Assembly (NCBI RefSeq): GCF_003202405.1
Contig: NZ_QJHL01000005.1
Location: 334,797 to 398,796 of the forward strand
Reading direction: 5' to 3'
Source: Flavobacterium hydrophilum
GTDB lineage: Bacteria; Bacteroidota; Bacteroidia; Flavobacteriales; Flavobacteriaceae
DNA: 64,000 nt
The notes beneath the pieces are model-generated. The model saw only the letters and a list, made by a program, of their open reading frames with translations. It was not told where the DNA came from and searched no databases. Shown piece after piece: positions 15,136 to 24,372 of this stretch (the stretch's first letter is position 1; each line of letters opens with the position of its first letter). A program made the translations under genes and the position numbers.

Positions 15136-18100
15136 ATGAGTTTATCAACTACAAGTATAAGAAGACCTGTTTTAACCATCGTACTGAATCTTCTAATTAT
15201 ATTATTCGGTTTCATTGGTTATACTTTTCTGGGAGTTCGGGAATTTCCTTCGATTGATCCGGCGCAGGTTTCTATCAGAACCAATTATACCGGAGCCAAT
15301 TCGGATATTATTGAATCACAAATTACCGAACCTCTCGAAAAAGCCGTAAATGCTATTGATGGGATTCGAAATATCACTTCTTCCAGTAATCAGGGAAGCA
15401 GTAATATTACTATCGAATTTAATTTAGATAAAAATTTAGAAGAAGCTGCAAACGATGTTCGAGACAAAGTTTCGAGAGCCATCCGGGATTTACCTGAGGA
15501 TATCGATGCTCCTCCAGTAGTTTCTAAAGCAGATGCTGATAGTGAGTCTATCATTTCTATGACGGTTCAAAGCGACACACGAAGTTCGTTGGAATTAAGC
15601 GATTATGCCGAAAATGTTATCTCTCAACGATTAGAAACTATTCCAGGAGTAAGTGGAGTTCAAATCTGGGGACAAAAACGTTATGCCATGCGTCTGTGGA
15701 TTGATCCTGCAAAATTGGCTGCATATGGCTGCACTGTATCAGAAGTTCGTGCTGCGTTAAATGCTCAAAATGTGGAATTACCATCGGGTAAATTGACGGG
15801 TAATAATACCGAATTGACAGTAAAAACCATTGGAAATCTATCAAAGGCAGAAGAATTTAACAATATCATTATTCGTACGGATGGAGATAAAATCGTTCAT
15901 TTAAGTGATATTGGAAATGCTGAATTAGGGCCTGAAAATCCGGAAACACAATTAACACAATCGGGACTTCCAATGATTGGTTTGGCAATTGTTCCAATGC
16001 CGGGAGCTAATTATTTAGATATTTCAAAAGAATTCTACAAAAAATACGAAGCATTACAAAAAGATTTACCAAAAGACATTAAACTAAATATTGCTTTGGA
16101 TAACACTCTTTTTGTAAAAAAATCAGTGCTTGAAGTAGTAGAAACTTTAGGAATTTCTATTGTGTTGGTAATTATTATCATTTATTTGTTTTTTAGGGAC
16201 TGGGCTATTGCTTTCAGACCTTTAATTGATATTCCAGTTTCGTTGATTGCTACGTTTTTTATCATGTGGCTTTTTGGCTTTTCAATCAACGTATTAACAC
16301 TTTTAGCAATTGTTTTGGCAACAGGTTTAGTAGTTGATGACGGAATTGTAGTTACTGAAAATATCTTCAAAAAAGTCGAAGAAGGAATGTCGCCAATTGA
16401 AGCAGCGATAAAAGGTTCTAATGAAATTTTCTATGCTGTAATTTCCATTTCCGTGACTTTAGCGGCAGTATTTTTACCTGTAATTTTCCTGGAAGGTTTC
16501 GTAGGAAGGTTATTCCGGGAATTTGGAGTCGTTATTGGTGCTGCGGTATTAATTTCGGCTTTTGTATCCCTGACTTTAACGCCAATGCTGAATGCTTATT
16601 TGATGAAAGGCGGAGAACAGAAAAAATCTAAATTTTATATCAAAACCGAGCCATTTTTTGAAAAACTAAATAGCGGTTATGCTGACTCTTTGAAACGTTT
16701 CATGGATAAAAAATGGATTAGTTTCCCTATTCTGATTGCTTGTTTTGGATTGATTTATTTATTCTTTACTATTCTTCCAAAAGAAACCGCTCCTTATGAT
16801 GACCGTAGTTCAGTGACAATGCGTATGGCAACTCCTGAAGGCTCTTCATATGAATATACAGATCGCTTTATGCAGGAAATTTCGAAATTAGTAGACGATT
16901 CTATTCCGGAGAAAAAAGTGAGCTTGGTTATTACAGCACCCGGTTTTGGAGCTTCAGCAACCAATTCTGGTTTTGTCAGGCTTTCATTAAAAGAACCAGA
17001 TGAAAGAAAAAAATCTCAAAAAGATATTGCCGATCAACTATCAAAATGGACAAAAAAATATCCTGATGCTAAAACATCTGTGCTGCAACAAGCTACAATT
17101 GCGGTAAATAGACGTGGCGGCTTACCTATTCAGTATATTATTCAAGCGCCAAATTTTGAAAAGCTTCGTGAAAAAATCCCATTGTTTATGGATGAAGTTG
17201 GTAAAAGCGATGTGTTTTCAGTTACTGATGTGAATTTAAAATTTAATAAGCCGGAATTAAACGTAAGTATTGATCGCGCAAAAGCCGAAAGTCTTGGAAT
17301 TTCTATTATTGATATTGCTCAAACCTTGCAGCTTTCATTAAGCGGTCAGCGCTTTGGTTATTTCATTAAAAATGGAAAACAATATCAGGTTATAGGACAA
17401 TTTGATCAAAAAGACCGATCTAAACCATTGGATCTGACTTCGATATTTGTCAAAAATAACAAAGGTCAATTGATTCAGATGGATAATGTTGTAAACGTTG
17501 AAGAGCAAAGTAACCCGCCACAATTGTATCATAATAACAGATATATGTCGGCTACAGTTTCTGCAGGTCTTGCGCCGGGAAAAAGTATGGGTGATGGAAT
17601 TGATGCTATGAATGAAATTAAAGCAAAAGTCTTGGATGACACTTTCACCACAGATTTAAGTGGAGAATCGAGAGACTTTGTCGAAAGTAGTTCCAATACT
17701 TCTTTTGCATTCGGATTGGCTTTATTATTAATTTTCCTGATTTTAGCAGCGCAATTCGAAAGTTTTGTTGATCCTTTAATTATCATTTTAACTGTACCAA
17801 TGGCAGTTGCAGGAGCATTATTCTCGTTATGGCTGTTCAACCAGACATGGAATATCTTTAGCCAGATTGGTACCGTAATGCTTATCGGACTGGTAACCAA
17901 AAACGGTATTTTGATCGTAGAATTTGCGAATCAGTTACGTGAGCAGGGAAAACCAAAATTAGAAGCTATTTTAGAGGCTTCAGAGGCGCGTTTACGACCT
18001 ATTTTAATGACGAGTTTAGCCATCGCATTAGGAGCTTTACCAATTGCAATGTCGCTTGGAGCAGCTTCTACGAGTAGAATCGGAATGGGAGTTGTAATTG

Positions 18101-18234
18101 TTGGAGGAACTATTTTCTCTTTGGCATTGACACTTTTTGTAATTCCTGCTATTTATTTAATGTGGTCGAAAGCCAGAAAACATTATCCGGAATTTGATCA
18201 TATTGAAGAATACGAAAGAGACAGCAAAGTGTAG
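15136..18234 (+). CDS. RND multidrug efflux permease (HAE-1/AcrB type)
   Basis: A 1032-residue proton-driven pump, the usual length, with twelve predicted helices and two large periplasmic loops. TM1 starts SIRRPVLTIVLNLLIILFGF. The proton-relay Asp pair lies in ATGLVVDDGIVVTEN (AcrB D407/D408 equivalents), and the Lys of the relay in GLVTKNGILIVEFANQ (AcrB K940 equivalent). The porter domain begins YTGANSDIIESQITEPLEKA. The trimer would take substrates from the periplasm or outer leaflet and pass them to the TolC homolog encoded 75 bp downstream. The substrate range cannot be predicted. No local TetR-type regulator is present. Confidence 0.96.
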   Translation: MSLSTTSIRRPVLTIVLNLLIILFGFIGYTFLGVREFPSIDPAQVSIRTNYTGANSDIIESQITEPLEKAVNAIDGIRNITSSSNQGSSNITIEFNLDKNLEEAANDVRDKVSRAIRDLPEDIDAPPVVSKADADSESIISMTVQSDTRSSLELSDYAENVISQRLETIPGVSGVQIWGQKRYAMRLWIDPAKLAAYGCTVSEVRAALNAQNVELPSGKLTGNNTELTVKTIGNLSKAEEFNNIIIRTDGDKIVHLSDIGNAELGPENPETQLTQSGLPMIGLAIVPMPGANYLDISKEFYKKYEALQKDLPKDIKLNIALDNTLFVKKSVLEVVETLGISIVLVIIIIYLFFRDWAIAFRPLIDIPVSLIATFFIMWLFGFSINVLTLLAIVLATGLVVDDGIVVTENIFKKVEEGMSPIEAAIKGSNEIFYAVISISVTLAAVFLPVIFLEGFVGRLFREFGVVIGAAVLISAFVSLTLTPMLNAYLMKGGEQKKSKFYIKTEPFFEKLNSGYADSLKRFMDKKWISFPILIACFGLIYLFFTILPKETAPYDDRSSVTMRMATPEGSSYEYTDRFMQEISKLVDDSIPEKKVSLVITAPGFGASATNSGFVRLSLKEPDERKKSQKDIADQLSKWTKKYPDAKTSVLQQATIAVNRRGGLPIQYIIQAPNFEKLREKIPLFMDEVGKSDVFSVTDVNLKFNKPELNVSIDRAKAESLGISIIDIAQTLQLSLSGQRFGYFIKNGKQYQVIGQFDQKDRSKPLDLTSIFVKNNKGQLIQMDNVVNVEEQSNPPQLYHNNRYMSATVSAGLAPGKSMGDGIDAMNEIKAKVLDDTFTTDLSGESRDFVESSSNTSFAFGLALLLIFLILAAQFESFVDPLIIILTVPMAVAGALFSLWLFNQTWNIFSQIGTVMLIGLVTKNGILIVEFANQLREQGKPKLEAILEASEARLRPILMTSLAIALGALPIAMSLGAASTSRIGMGVVIVGGTIFSLALTLFVIPAIYLMWSKARKHYPEFDHIEEYERDSKV

Positions 18235-18309
18235 ATTCTTAATTTTGAAATCAATATCAAGAGCTATGAATTTAATTTAGTAATATAATTCACAGCCAAA
18301 ATTCATAAT

Positions 18310-19620
18310 ATGAAAACTAAAACAATATTAAAAAGTCTGATTTTATTTTTGTTTTGTATAGCAAAAGGTAATGCTCAGGAAATCCTGACTATTGAAGAGG
18401 CTATGAAAATAGCTTTAGAAAATAATTTTGAAATTAAAATTGCCAAAAACAATTCGAAAATAAACGAAACCAATGTAACTATTGGAAATGCAGGTATGCT
18501 CCCTACTGCTACAGCTTCTGTAACAGACAACAATAGCATTACCAACTCATCTCAAACACGACAGGATGGAACTACAACCTCTCTGGATAACGCCAAAAAT
18601 AACAGCTTAAATTACGGTGTAAGTCTTGGCTGGACCGTTTTTGACGGAATGAAAATGTTTGCCAGATTAGACCAGCTGAAGGAGCTTCAAAAATTAGGCG
18701 ATGCGGAATTAAAAAGAACTATTTTAATAAAAATTGCCCAGGTCAATTCTGCCTATTATGATTTGGTGCAACAACAACAACAACTTGCAGCCTTAGATAC
18801 CACCATTGTCATTTCAAACCAAAGATTAGAGTTGGCAAAAAATCGTTTTACAATTGGTAAAGCTTCCAAACTAGAGGTTTTGAATGCTCAAGTTGATTTG
18901 AATTCAGATCAGGTAGCTATGTTACGCCAAAAAGAATCTTATGTTAATGCTAAAATTCTGCTTAATCAATATTTAGCGCGTGATCCTAAAATTGATTTTA
19001 AAGTCACAGATCAGGTTACTGTTGATGATAAATTAATTTTTGCAGATTTATTGGATTTAGCACAAAAACAAAACCCCGGATTAGAAGCTCAGATAATTAA
19101 TAAACGAATTGCCGAATTGCAGTTGAAACAAGTAAAAGCAGACAGATATCCTGTTATCAACTTAACTTCTGGTTATAATTTTGCAGAGAGTCAGTCCAGT
19201 TTAGGTTTTACAAGTGAAGCTTCATCAAGAGGTTTGAATTATGGTTTTAATGCTACACTTAATATATTTGATGGTTTTAACCAGCATCGAAATGAAAAAA
19301 TAGCCAAATTGCAAATCGAAAATTCTCAAATTGCAATTGAACAGCAAAACTTGATTTTGAATACACAATTAAGCACTGCTTTTCAGACCTATTTAACTAA
19401 TATTGAACTGATAGGACTGGAAGATGATAATGAAGAAATAGCAAGACAAAACCTTTCCATTACACTGGATAAATTCAGAATTGGAACGATAACAACATTA
19501 GAATTCAGAACTGCCCAGCTAAATTATGTGAATGCAAAAGTTCGTTACAGCAATGCGCAATATCAGGCAAAATTATCTGAAATTGCATTGAAAGAATTAG
19601 CCGGAAATATTAGTTTTTAG
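18310..19620 (+). CDS. TolC-family outer-membrane efflux channel
   Basis: A 436-residue OEP/TolC protein. Signal peptide MKTKTILKSLILFLFCIAKG, then NAQ; two OEP repeats follow with helical segments (EILTIEEAMKIALENNFEIK near the start; RLELAKNRFTIGKASKLEVL and ENLSITLDKFRIGTITTLEF at equivalent places in each half). The paired RF.IG...LEV/LEF motifs are typical. It forms the trimeric exit duct for the pump encoded upstream. The bestrophin gene starts 26 bp later on the same strand. Confidence 0.95.
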   Translation: MKTKTILKSLILFLFCIAKGNAQEILTIEEAMKIALENNFEIKIAKNNSKINETNVTIGNAGMLPTATASVTDNNSITNSSQTRQDGTTTSLDNAKNNSLNYGVSLGWTVFDGMKMFARLDQLKELQKLGDAELKRTILIKIAQVNSAYYDLVQQQQQLAALDTTIVISNQRLELAKNRFTIGKASKLEVLNAQVDLNSDQVAMLRQKESYVNAKILLNQYLARDPKIDFKVTDQVTVDDKLIFADLLDLAQKQNPGLEAQIINKRIAELQLKQVKADRYPVINLTSGYNFAESQSSLGFTSEASSRGLNYGFNATLNIFDGFNQHRNEKIAKLQIENSQIAIEQQNLILNTQLSTAFQTYLTNIELIGLEDDNEEIARQNLSITLDKFRIGTITTLEFRTAQLNYVNAKVRYSNAQYQAKLSEIALKELAGNISF

Positions 19621-19646
19621 TTTAATTTTGTCCGAAAAACATTTAA

Positions 19647-20510
19647 ATGATTTCATACAACACAAAGGACTGGGTAACTTTTATTTTTCGTTTCCACAAA
19701 TCTGATACCATAAGAAAATTGTTTTCTGTCATGATTATCATTGGAATTTACAGTGCTGCCGTTGGTTACTTGGAAGTTGAGTATTTTAATATCGGAAAAA
19801 ACGACTACATTCATAATATAAATGTTATGCACGGTATGCTTGGTTTTGTTATCTCATTATTACTTGTTTTCAGAACCAATACTGCCTACGACCGTTGGTG
19901 GGAAGGAAGAAAATTATGGGGCAGTCTTGTCAATAACAGCCGTAATCTGGCCATTAAGCTATCTGCAATTTTAAAAGATGAAAATGATAGAAATTTTTTC
20001 AGAAAATTTATTCCGATGTATGCACATGTTTTGCAAATTCATTTAAAAGATGATGACACCAGTAAACAACTTTTTGAGGACGTAGATTTAGAAATCGATC
20101 ATCACAAGCATAAACCAAATCAGTTAAAAAAAATCATATATCAAAAAATTAATGATTTGTATGAGGCAAAAAAAATCACCGGGGACCAACTAATCATTTT
20201 AAACGACGAATTAAGATCTTTTACTGATATCTGCGGTGCCTGTGAGCGAATAAAAAACACACCCATTCCCTACTCTTATAGTGCATTTATAAAAAAATTC
20301 ATCTTTTTTTATACTATGACGCTTCCTTTTGGATATTCTGTAAGCCTGGGTTACTTTGTAGCTCCTGTAGTGGTTTTTGTATTTTATGTTCTGGCAAGTT
20401 TAGAATTAATTGCCGAAGAAATCGAAGATCCGTTTGGAGATGATGAAAACGATTTACCCATCAAAAAAATATCCGAAAACATCAAAAAACATGTTGAGGA
20501 ATTGATTTAA
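19647..20510 (+). CDS. Bestrophin-family ion channel
   Basis: A 287-residue bestrophin/UPF0187 protein, of usual bacterial length. Motifs: RKLFSVMIIIGIYSAAVGYL (TM1), HGMLGFVISLLLVFRTNTAY then DRWWEGRKLWGSL (family signature covering TM2 and the pore neck), and GACERIKNTPIPYSYSAFIK followed by two more helices. Bacterial homologs form pentameric channels, studied mostly for cation or anion conduction. Starting 26 bp after the TolC gene on the same strand, it is probably co-transcribed with the efflux operon. A link between ion conductance and proton-driven efflux is possible but is inference only. Confidence 0.93.
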   Translation: MISYNTKDWVTFIFRFHKSDTIRKLFSVMIIIGIYSAAVGYLEVEYFNIGKNDYIHNINVMHGMLGFVISLLLVFRTNTAYDRWWEGRKLWGSLVNNSRNLAIKLSAILKDENDRNFFRKFIPMYAHVLQIHLKDDDTSKQLFEDVDLEIDHHKHKPNQLKKIIYQKINDLYEAKKITGDQLIILNDELRSFTDICGACERIKNTPIPYSYSAFIKKFIFFYTMTLPFGYSVSLGYFVAPVVVFVFYVLASLELIAEEIEDPFGDDENDLPIKKISENIKKHVEELI

Positions 20511-20592
20511 ATCTAATTTATCTCTTTAAAAATTTTAAAATTTATTGCCATTTATAATTTTGATTAAGGAATTTTAGAAAACAAAAAAATAG

Positions 20593-20624
20593 TTTCAAAC
20601 TCCCGCAATCAATCCTTATATTTG
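20593..20624 (+). promoter_or_regulatory. Promoter of pheT
   Basis: TTTC at 20593-20596, 20 bases, then TATATTTG at 20617-20624. The -7 box fits the consensus and the -33 box has one change. The ATG is 29 bases downstream. Confidence 0.6.
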
Positions 20625-20653
20625 TAGTCTTATTCAAGAATACTGAAATCAAC

Positions 20654-23074
20654 ATGAAAATATCTTACAACTGGTTAAAACAATTCATTAAAACAGACTG
20701 GACATCAGAGCAAACTTCAGAATTACTTACAGATTTAGGTCTGGAAGTTGAAGTTGTCGAAAAATACCAATCAGTAAAAGGGGGCTTAGAAGGAGTTGTT
20801 GTAGGACATGTGCTTACTTGCGAAAAACATCCTGATGCAGACAGATTAAAAGTGACAACTTTAAACATTGGTTTAGAAACTCCTATACAGGTTGTTTGTG
20901 GTGCAGCTAACGTTGCCGCTGGTCAAAAAGTACCCGTAGCCACAATAGGAACTATTTTATATGACAAAGAAGGTAATGAATTTACCATTAAAAAAGGAAA
21001 AATTCGCGGTCAGGAAAGCCATGGAATGATTTGCGCCGAAGATGAATTAGGTCTTGGCACAGGTCATGACGGAATTATGGTTTTAGACGACGCCCTGATT
21101 CCTGGAACTCCGGTTTCAGAAGTTTTCAAAATAGCAAATGATGAAGTTTTCGAAATTGGATTAACTCCAAATCGCGCAGATGCCATGAGCCATTATGGAA
21201 CTGCACGTGATTTAAGAGCAGGAATGCTGCAACGCGGTGTGAACGTTGAATTGATTACACCATCTGTAAGCAATTTCAGAGTTGATATGCGTACTTTGAA
21301 AATTGACGTAAGTGTCGAAGAACCGCTTTTAGCGCCAAGATATTGTGGAGTGACAATTTCCGGTATTACCGTGGAAGAATCTCCAACATGGCTGAAAGAC
21401 CGTTTAAAAGCTATTGGATTAACTCCAAAAAATAACATTGTAGATGTTACCAATTATGTTTTACACGAATTGGGACAGCCTCTACATGCCTTTGATGCGG
21501 CAAAAATCAACGGAAAAGTAATTGTAAAAACACTTCCGGAAGGCACAAAGTTTATTACTTTGGATGATGTTGAAAGAACATTACACAAAGAAGATTTAAT
21601 GATTTGCGACGAAAAAGGACCACTTTGTATCGCAGGCGTATTTGGCGGAAAAAAATCAGGAGTTTCTGAAGGAACTACTTCAATATTTTTAGAAAGTGCC
21701 TATTTTGATGCCGTAAGCGTTCGTAAAACAGCCAAAAGACATCAGTTAAACACAGATGCTTCTTTTAGATTTGAAAGAGGAATTGACCCAACTATTACTG
21801 AATATGCATTAAAACGTGCAGCTCTGTTAATCCAGGAAGTTGCAGGAGGAAAAATTACGTCTGATGTAATCGAAGTATATCCTAAAAAAGTAGAAGATTT
21901 TTCTGTTTTCTTAAACTTTAGTCATGTATCTAAAATTATCGGACAGGAAATTCCAAAAGATACTATCAAAAAAATATTAGTTTCTTTAGACATAAAAGTA
22001 AATAGTGTTTCTGATTCCGGTTTAGGATTAACAATTCCAGCATATAGAGTTGATGTTCAGCGTGAAATAGATGTTATTGAAGAGATTTTGAGAGTATATG
22101 GATACAATAATATTGATTTCTCTAAAAAATTCAATGCAACTGTTTCAAATTCACCAAGAACTGAAGATTATAAAGTACAGAATGTAATAGCATCACAGTT
22201 AAACTCACAAGGTTTTCATGAGATGATGGCAAATTCGTTAACTACGGCTGTTTACGCTAAATTATCTGCTGACTTAAAAGAAGAGCACAATGTTACGATG
22301 CTGAATCCTCTAAGCAGTGATTTATCTACGATGCGTCAGTCATTATTATTTTCAGGTTTAGAAGCCATTTCATACAATATCAACAGAAAAAATTCTGATT
22401 TGAAATTATTCGAATTTGGAAAAACATATCATAAATATCTTAATGGCTATGAAGAACACAAACATTTAAGTTTGTTAATTTCCGGTAACAGGAATAAGGA
22501 AAGCTGGACAAATCCACAAAAAACCACTGACTTCTTTTTACTGAAAGGATATGTAACCGGCATTTTAAGCCGTTTAGGAATAGACAAAATTTCAAATGTT
22601 CCGTCTAAGTCAGATGTATTTTCTGAAGGAACGGCAAAAGTATACAACAATGAGGTTTTAGTTGAGATTGGAGTAGTTAAAAAATCAATTTTAAAACATT
22701 TCGGAATCAAACAAGAAGTTTATTATGCTGATTTTAACTGGGATTTGATTCTAAAAATCATTACAGGAAAAATTAAATATTCAGAAATCCCTAAATACCC
22801 AGAAGTCCGCAGAGATTTAGCATTATTAATTGACCAAAGCACAACTTATGAAAACATTTACACACTGGCTAAACAGACAGAAAAAGCGCTTTTAAAAGAT
22901 GTGAATCTGTTTGATGTTTATGAAGGCAAAAATCTTCCGGAAGGCAAAAAATCGTATGCTCTGAGTTTTACAATTCAGGACAGCACCAAAACGCTTACCG
23001 ATAGTCAGATTGATAAAATTATGTCAAAACTGCAGCAGACCTTCGAAACTCAGCTTGGAGCAAGCTTAAGATAA
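20654..23074 (+). CDS. pheT: Phenylalanine--tRNA ligase beta subunit
   Basis: An 806-residue subunit of the alpha2-beta2 enzyme that charges tRNA-Phe. Domains in order: N-terminal segment (MKISYNWLKQFIKTDWTSEQ), EMAP/OB tRNA-binding domain (about 40-155, VVVGHVLTCEKHPDADRLKV), B3/B4 editing region (about 210-395, including LGQPLHAFDAAKI and RFERGIDPTI), B5 domain (about 400-475), the catalytic-like core, and a C-terminal FDX-ACB domain (about 712-806, YPEVRRDLALLIDQSTTYEN). pheS is not in the window, so the two subunits are encoded apart. It has its own promoter and a strong terminator. Confidence 0.98.
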   Translation: MKISYNWLKQFIKTDWTSEQTSELLTDLGLEVEVVEKYQSVKGGLEGVVVGHVLTCEKHPDADRLKVTTLNIGLETPIQVVCGAANVAAGQKVPVATIGTILYDKEGNEFTIKKGKIRGQESHGMICAEDELGLGTGHDGIMVLDDALIPGTPVSEVFKIANDEVFEIGLTPNRADAMSHYGTARDLRAGMLQRGVNVELITPSVSNFRVDMRTLKIDVSVEEPLLAPRYCGVTISGITVEESPTWLKDRLKAIGLTPKNNIVDVTNYVLHELGQPLHAFDAAKINGKVIVKTLPEGTKFITLDDVERTLHKEDLMICDEKGPLCIAGVFGGKKSGVSEGTTSIFLESAYFDAVSVRKTAKRHQLNTDASFRFERGIDPTITEYALKRAALLIQEVAGGKITSDVIEVYPKKVEDFSVFLNFSHVSKIIGQEIPKDTIKKILVSLDIKVNSVSDSGLGLTIPAYRVDVQREIDVIEEILRVYGYNNIDFSKKFNATVSNSPRTEDYKVQNVIASQLNSQGFHEMMANSLTTAVYAKLSADLKEEHNVTMLNPLSSDLSTMRQSLLFSGLEAISYNINRKNSDLKLFEFGKTYHKYLNGYEEHKHLSLLISGNRNKESWTNPQKTTDFFLLKGYVTGILSRLGIDKISNVPSKSDVFSEGTAKVYNNEVLVEIGVVKKSILKHFGIKQEVYYADFNWDLILKIITGKIKYSEIPKYPEVRRDLALLIDQSTTYENIYTLAKQTEKALLKDVNLFDVYEGKNLPEGKKSYALSFTIQDSTKTLTDSQIDKIMSKLQQTFETQLGASLR

Positions 23075-23082
23075 TTTCATAA

Positions 23083-23110
23083 AAAAACACCAGCAATTGC
23101 TGGTGTTTTT
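23083..23110. terminator. Bidirectional terminator after pheT
   Basis: A perfect palindrome of 14 bp per arm (centre at 23096/23097) with poly-A left and poly-T right. It lies between convergent pheT and the DUF808 gene. Confidence 0.92.
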
Positions 23111-23130
23111 GTTTTATATATGATTTGTTG

Positions 23131-24012
23131 TTATCGTTTCTTTCCGAAAACCTTTTTAAACAAATTTACAATTACCAGAACAACACATCCTAAAACAAGG
23201 CCCGTTACAAATTCTTTTAGTATTGAAGGAAGTTGAATACCTTCTGATAAATGATGAAAAAATGGAATGTAATGTACAAAGATTCCACCAGCAACTAGTA
23301 ATAATGCAATTGTACCAATTACAGTTAAACTTTTTATAACCAATGGCAGCGCTTTTACCAAAATATTACCAATGAATTTTGATACACTTTTTTCTCTTTT
23401 ACTAAATTTAATAAGCTTGTAACCTGCCTCATCCATTCGGACAATAAGAGCAACAATACCATAAACACCAATTGTTGCAATTAATGCAATTATTGAAGTT
23501 ACAACGACTTGCTGCATTAAAGGCTCTTCAATTACGGTACCTAAAGCGATAATTACAATTTCTACAGATAAAATAAAATCTGTTATGATTGCTGATTTTA
23601 TTTTCCCTTTTTCCATTGCCAGAATTTCTTCCTCTGTAAAGGATTCTTCCGTTATTCCTTCTGATTCTTCATGCGAATGAGGAAAGACAAATTCGTATAT
23701 TTTTTCAGCTCCTTCGTAAGCTAAAAACAATCCGCCCAGAACTAAAATCACAATAATAGCAACTGGTAAAAAAGCACTCAGTAAAAATGCTATCGGCAGA
23801 ATAATAATTTTATTAAGTAGCGATCCTTTGCTAATCGCCCAAAGCACAGGAAGCTCTCTTGAAGAAGCAAATCCGGAAGCTTTTTCTGCATTTACGGCTA
23901 AATCATCACCAAGAATACCAGCAGTTTTTTTTGCTGCAACTTTACTCATTACAGCAACATCATCCATAATTGCTGCGATATCATCTAATAGTACGAAAAA
24001 ACCTGATGCCAT
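23131..24012 (-). CDS. DUF808 family inner-membrane protein (YedI-like)
   Basis: A 293-residue membrane protein. The DUF808 N-terminus is clear: MASGFFVLLDDIAAIMDDVA, then KKTAGILGDDLAVNAEKASG. About six hydrophobic helices follow (for example IILPIAFLLSAFLPVAIIVI and GTIALLLVAGGIFVHYIPFF). The family includes E. coli YedI; its role is not known. Single gene, convergent with pheT. Confidence 0.9.
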   Translation of the reverse strand: MASGFFVLLDDIAAIMDDVAVMSKVAAKKTAGILGDDLAVNAEKASGFASSRELPVLWAISKGSLLNKIIILPIAFLLSAFLPVAIIVILVLGGLFLAYEGAEKIYEFVFPHSHEESEGITEESFTEEEILAMEKGKIKSAIITDFILSVEIVIIALGTVIEEPLMQQVVVTSIIALIATIGVYGIVALIVRMDEAGYKLIKFSKREKSVSKFIGNILVKALPLVIKSLTVIGTIALLLVAGGIFVHYIPFFHHLSEGIQLPSILKEFVTGLVLGCVVLVIVNLFKKVFGKKR

Positions 24013-24093
24013 TATAATCTATTTTTAGTATTAAAATTCCAATAATTTTAGTTGTGCGAATCTAATACTTTTGATTTAATTTTCCTTGAAAAA

Positions 24094-24213
24094 TTAGCTG
24101 CATTGTCCTAAAAGAAGCCAAATAATAATGAAAACGAATATAGTTCCAAAACAGCCTCCGCCTAATTTTTTAGCTCCGTAACCTGCGATTAATCCTCTAA
24201 ATATATTGTTCAT
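24094..24213 (-). CDS. 39-residue predicted membrane peptide
   Basis: A small open frame from the ATG at 24213 to TAA at 24094. The peptide starts MNNIFRGLIAGYGAKKLGGG, then CFGTIFVFIIIWLLLGQCS. It has a short basic/glycine N-terminus (GYGAKKLGGGC) and one strongly hydrophobic helix, the shape of known small membrane peptides. The ATG is preceded by an A-rich stretch, and the frame accounts for most of the gap between its neighbours. Coding is supported by this organised composition, not by a database match. Two Cys residues flank the helix. Confidence 0.6.
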   Translation of the reverse strand: MNNIFRGLIAGYGAKKLGGGCFGTIFVFIIIWLLLGQCS

Positions 24214-24372
24214 AATGTTTGTTTTAAGTTATTTGTAAAGATGAAAACATAAAGATCATTTTGATTTATAAGAATTTTAGAAAAAGTTTCATGATTTACG
24301 GTTTCTCTTAATACCTCAAAAAAATATCAGCTTTTGACTGGTGATTTTTTAAGTATTAAAAATGATTATGAA

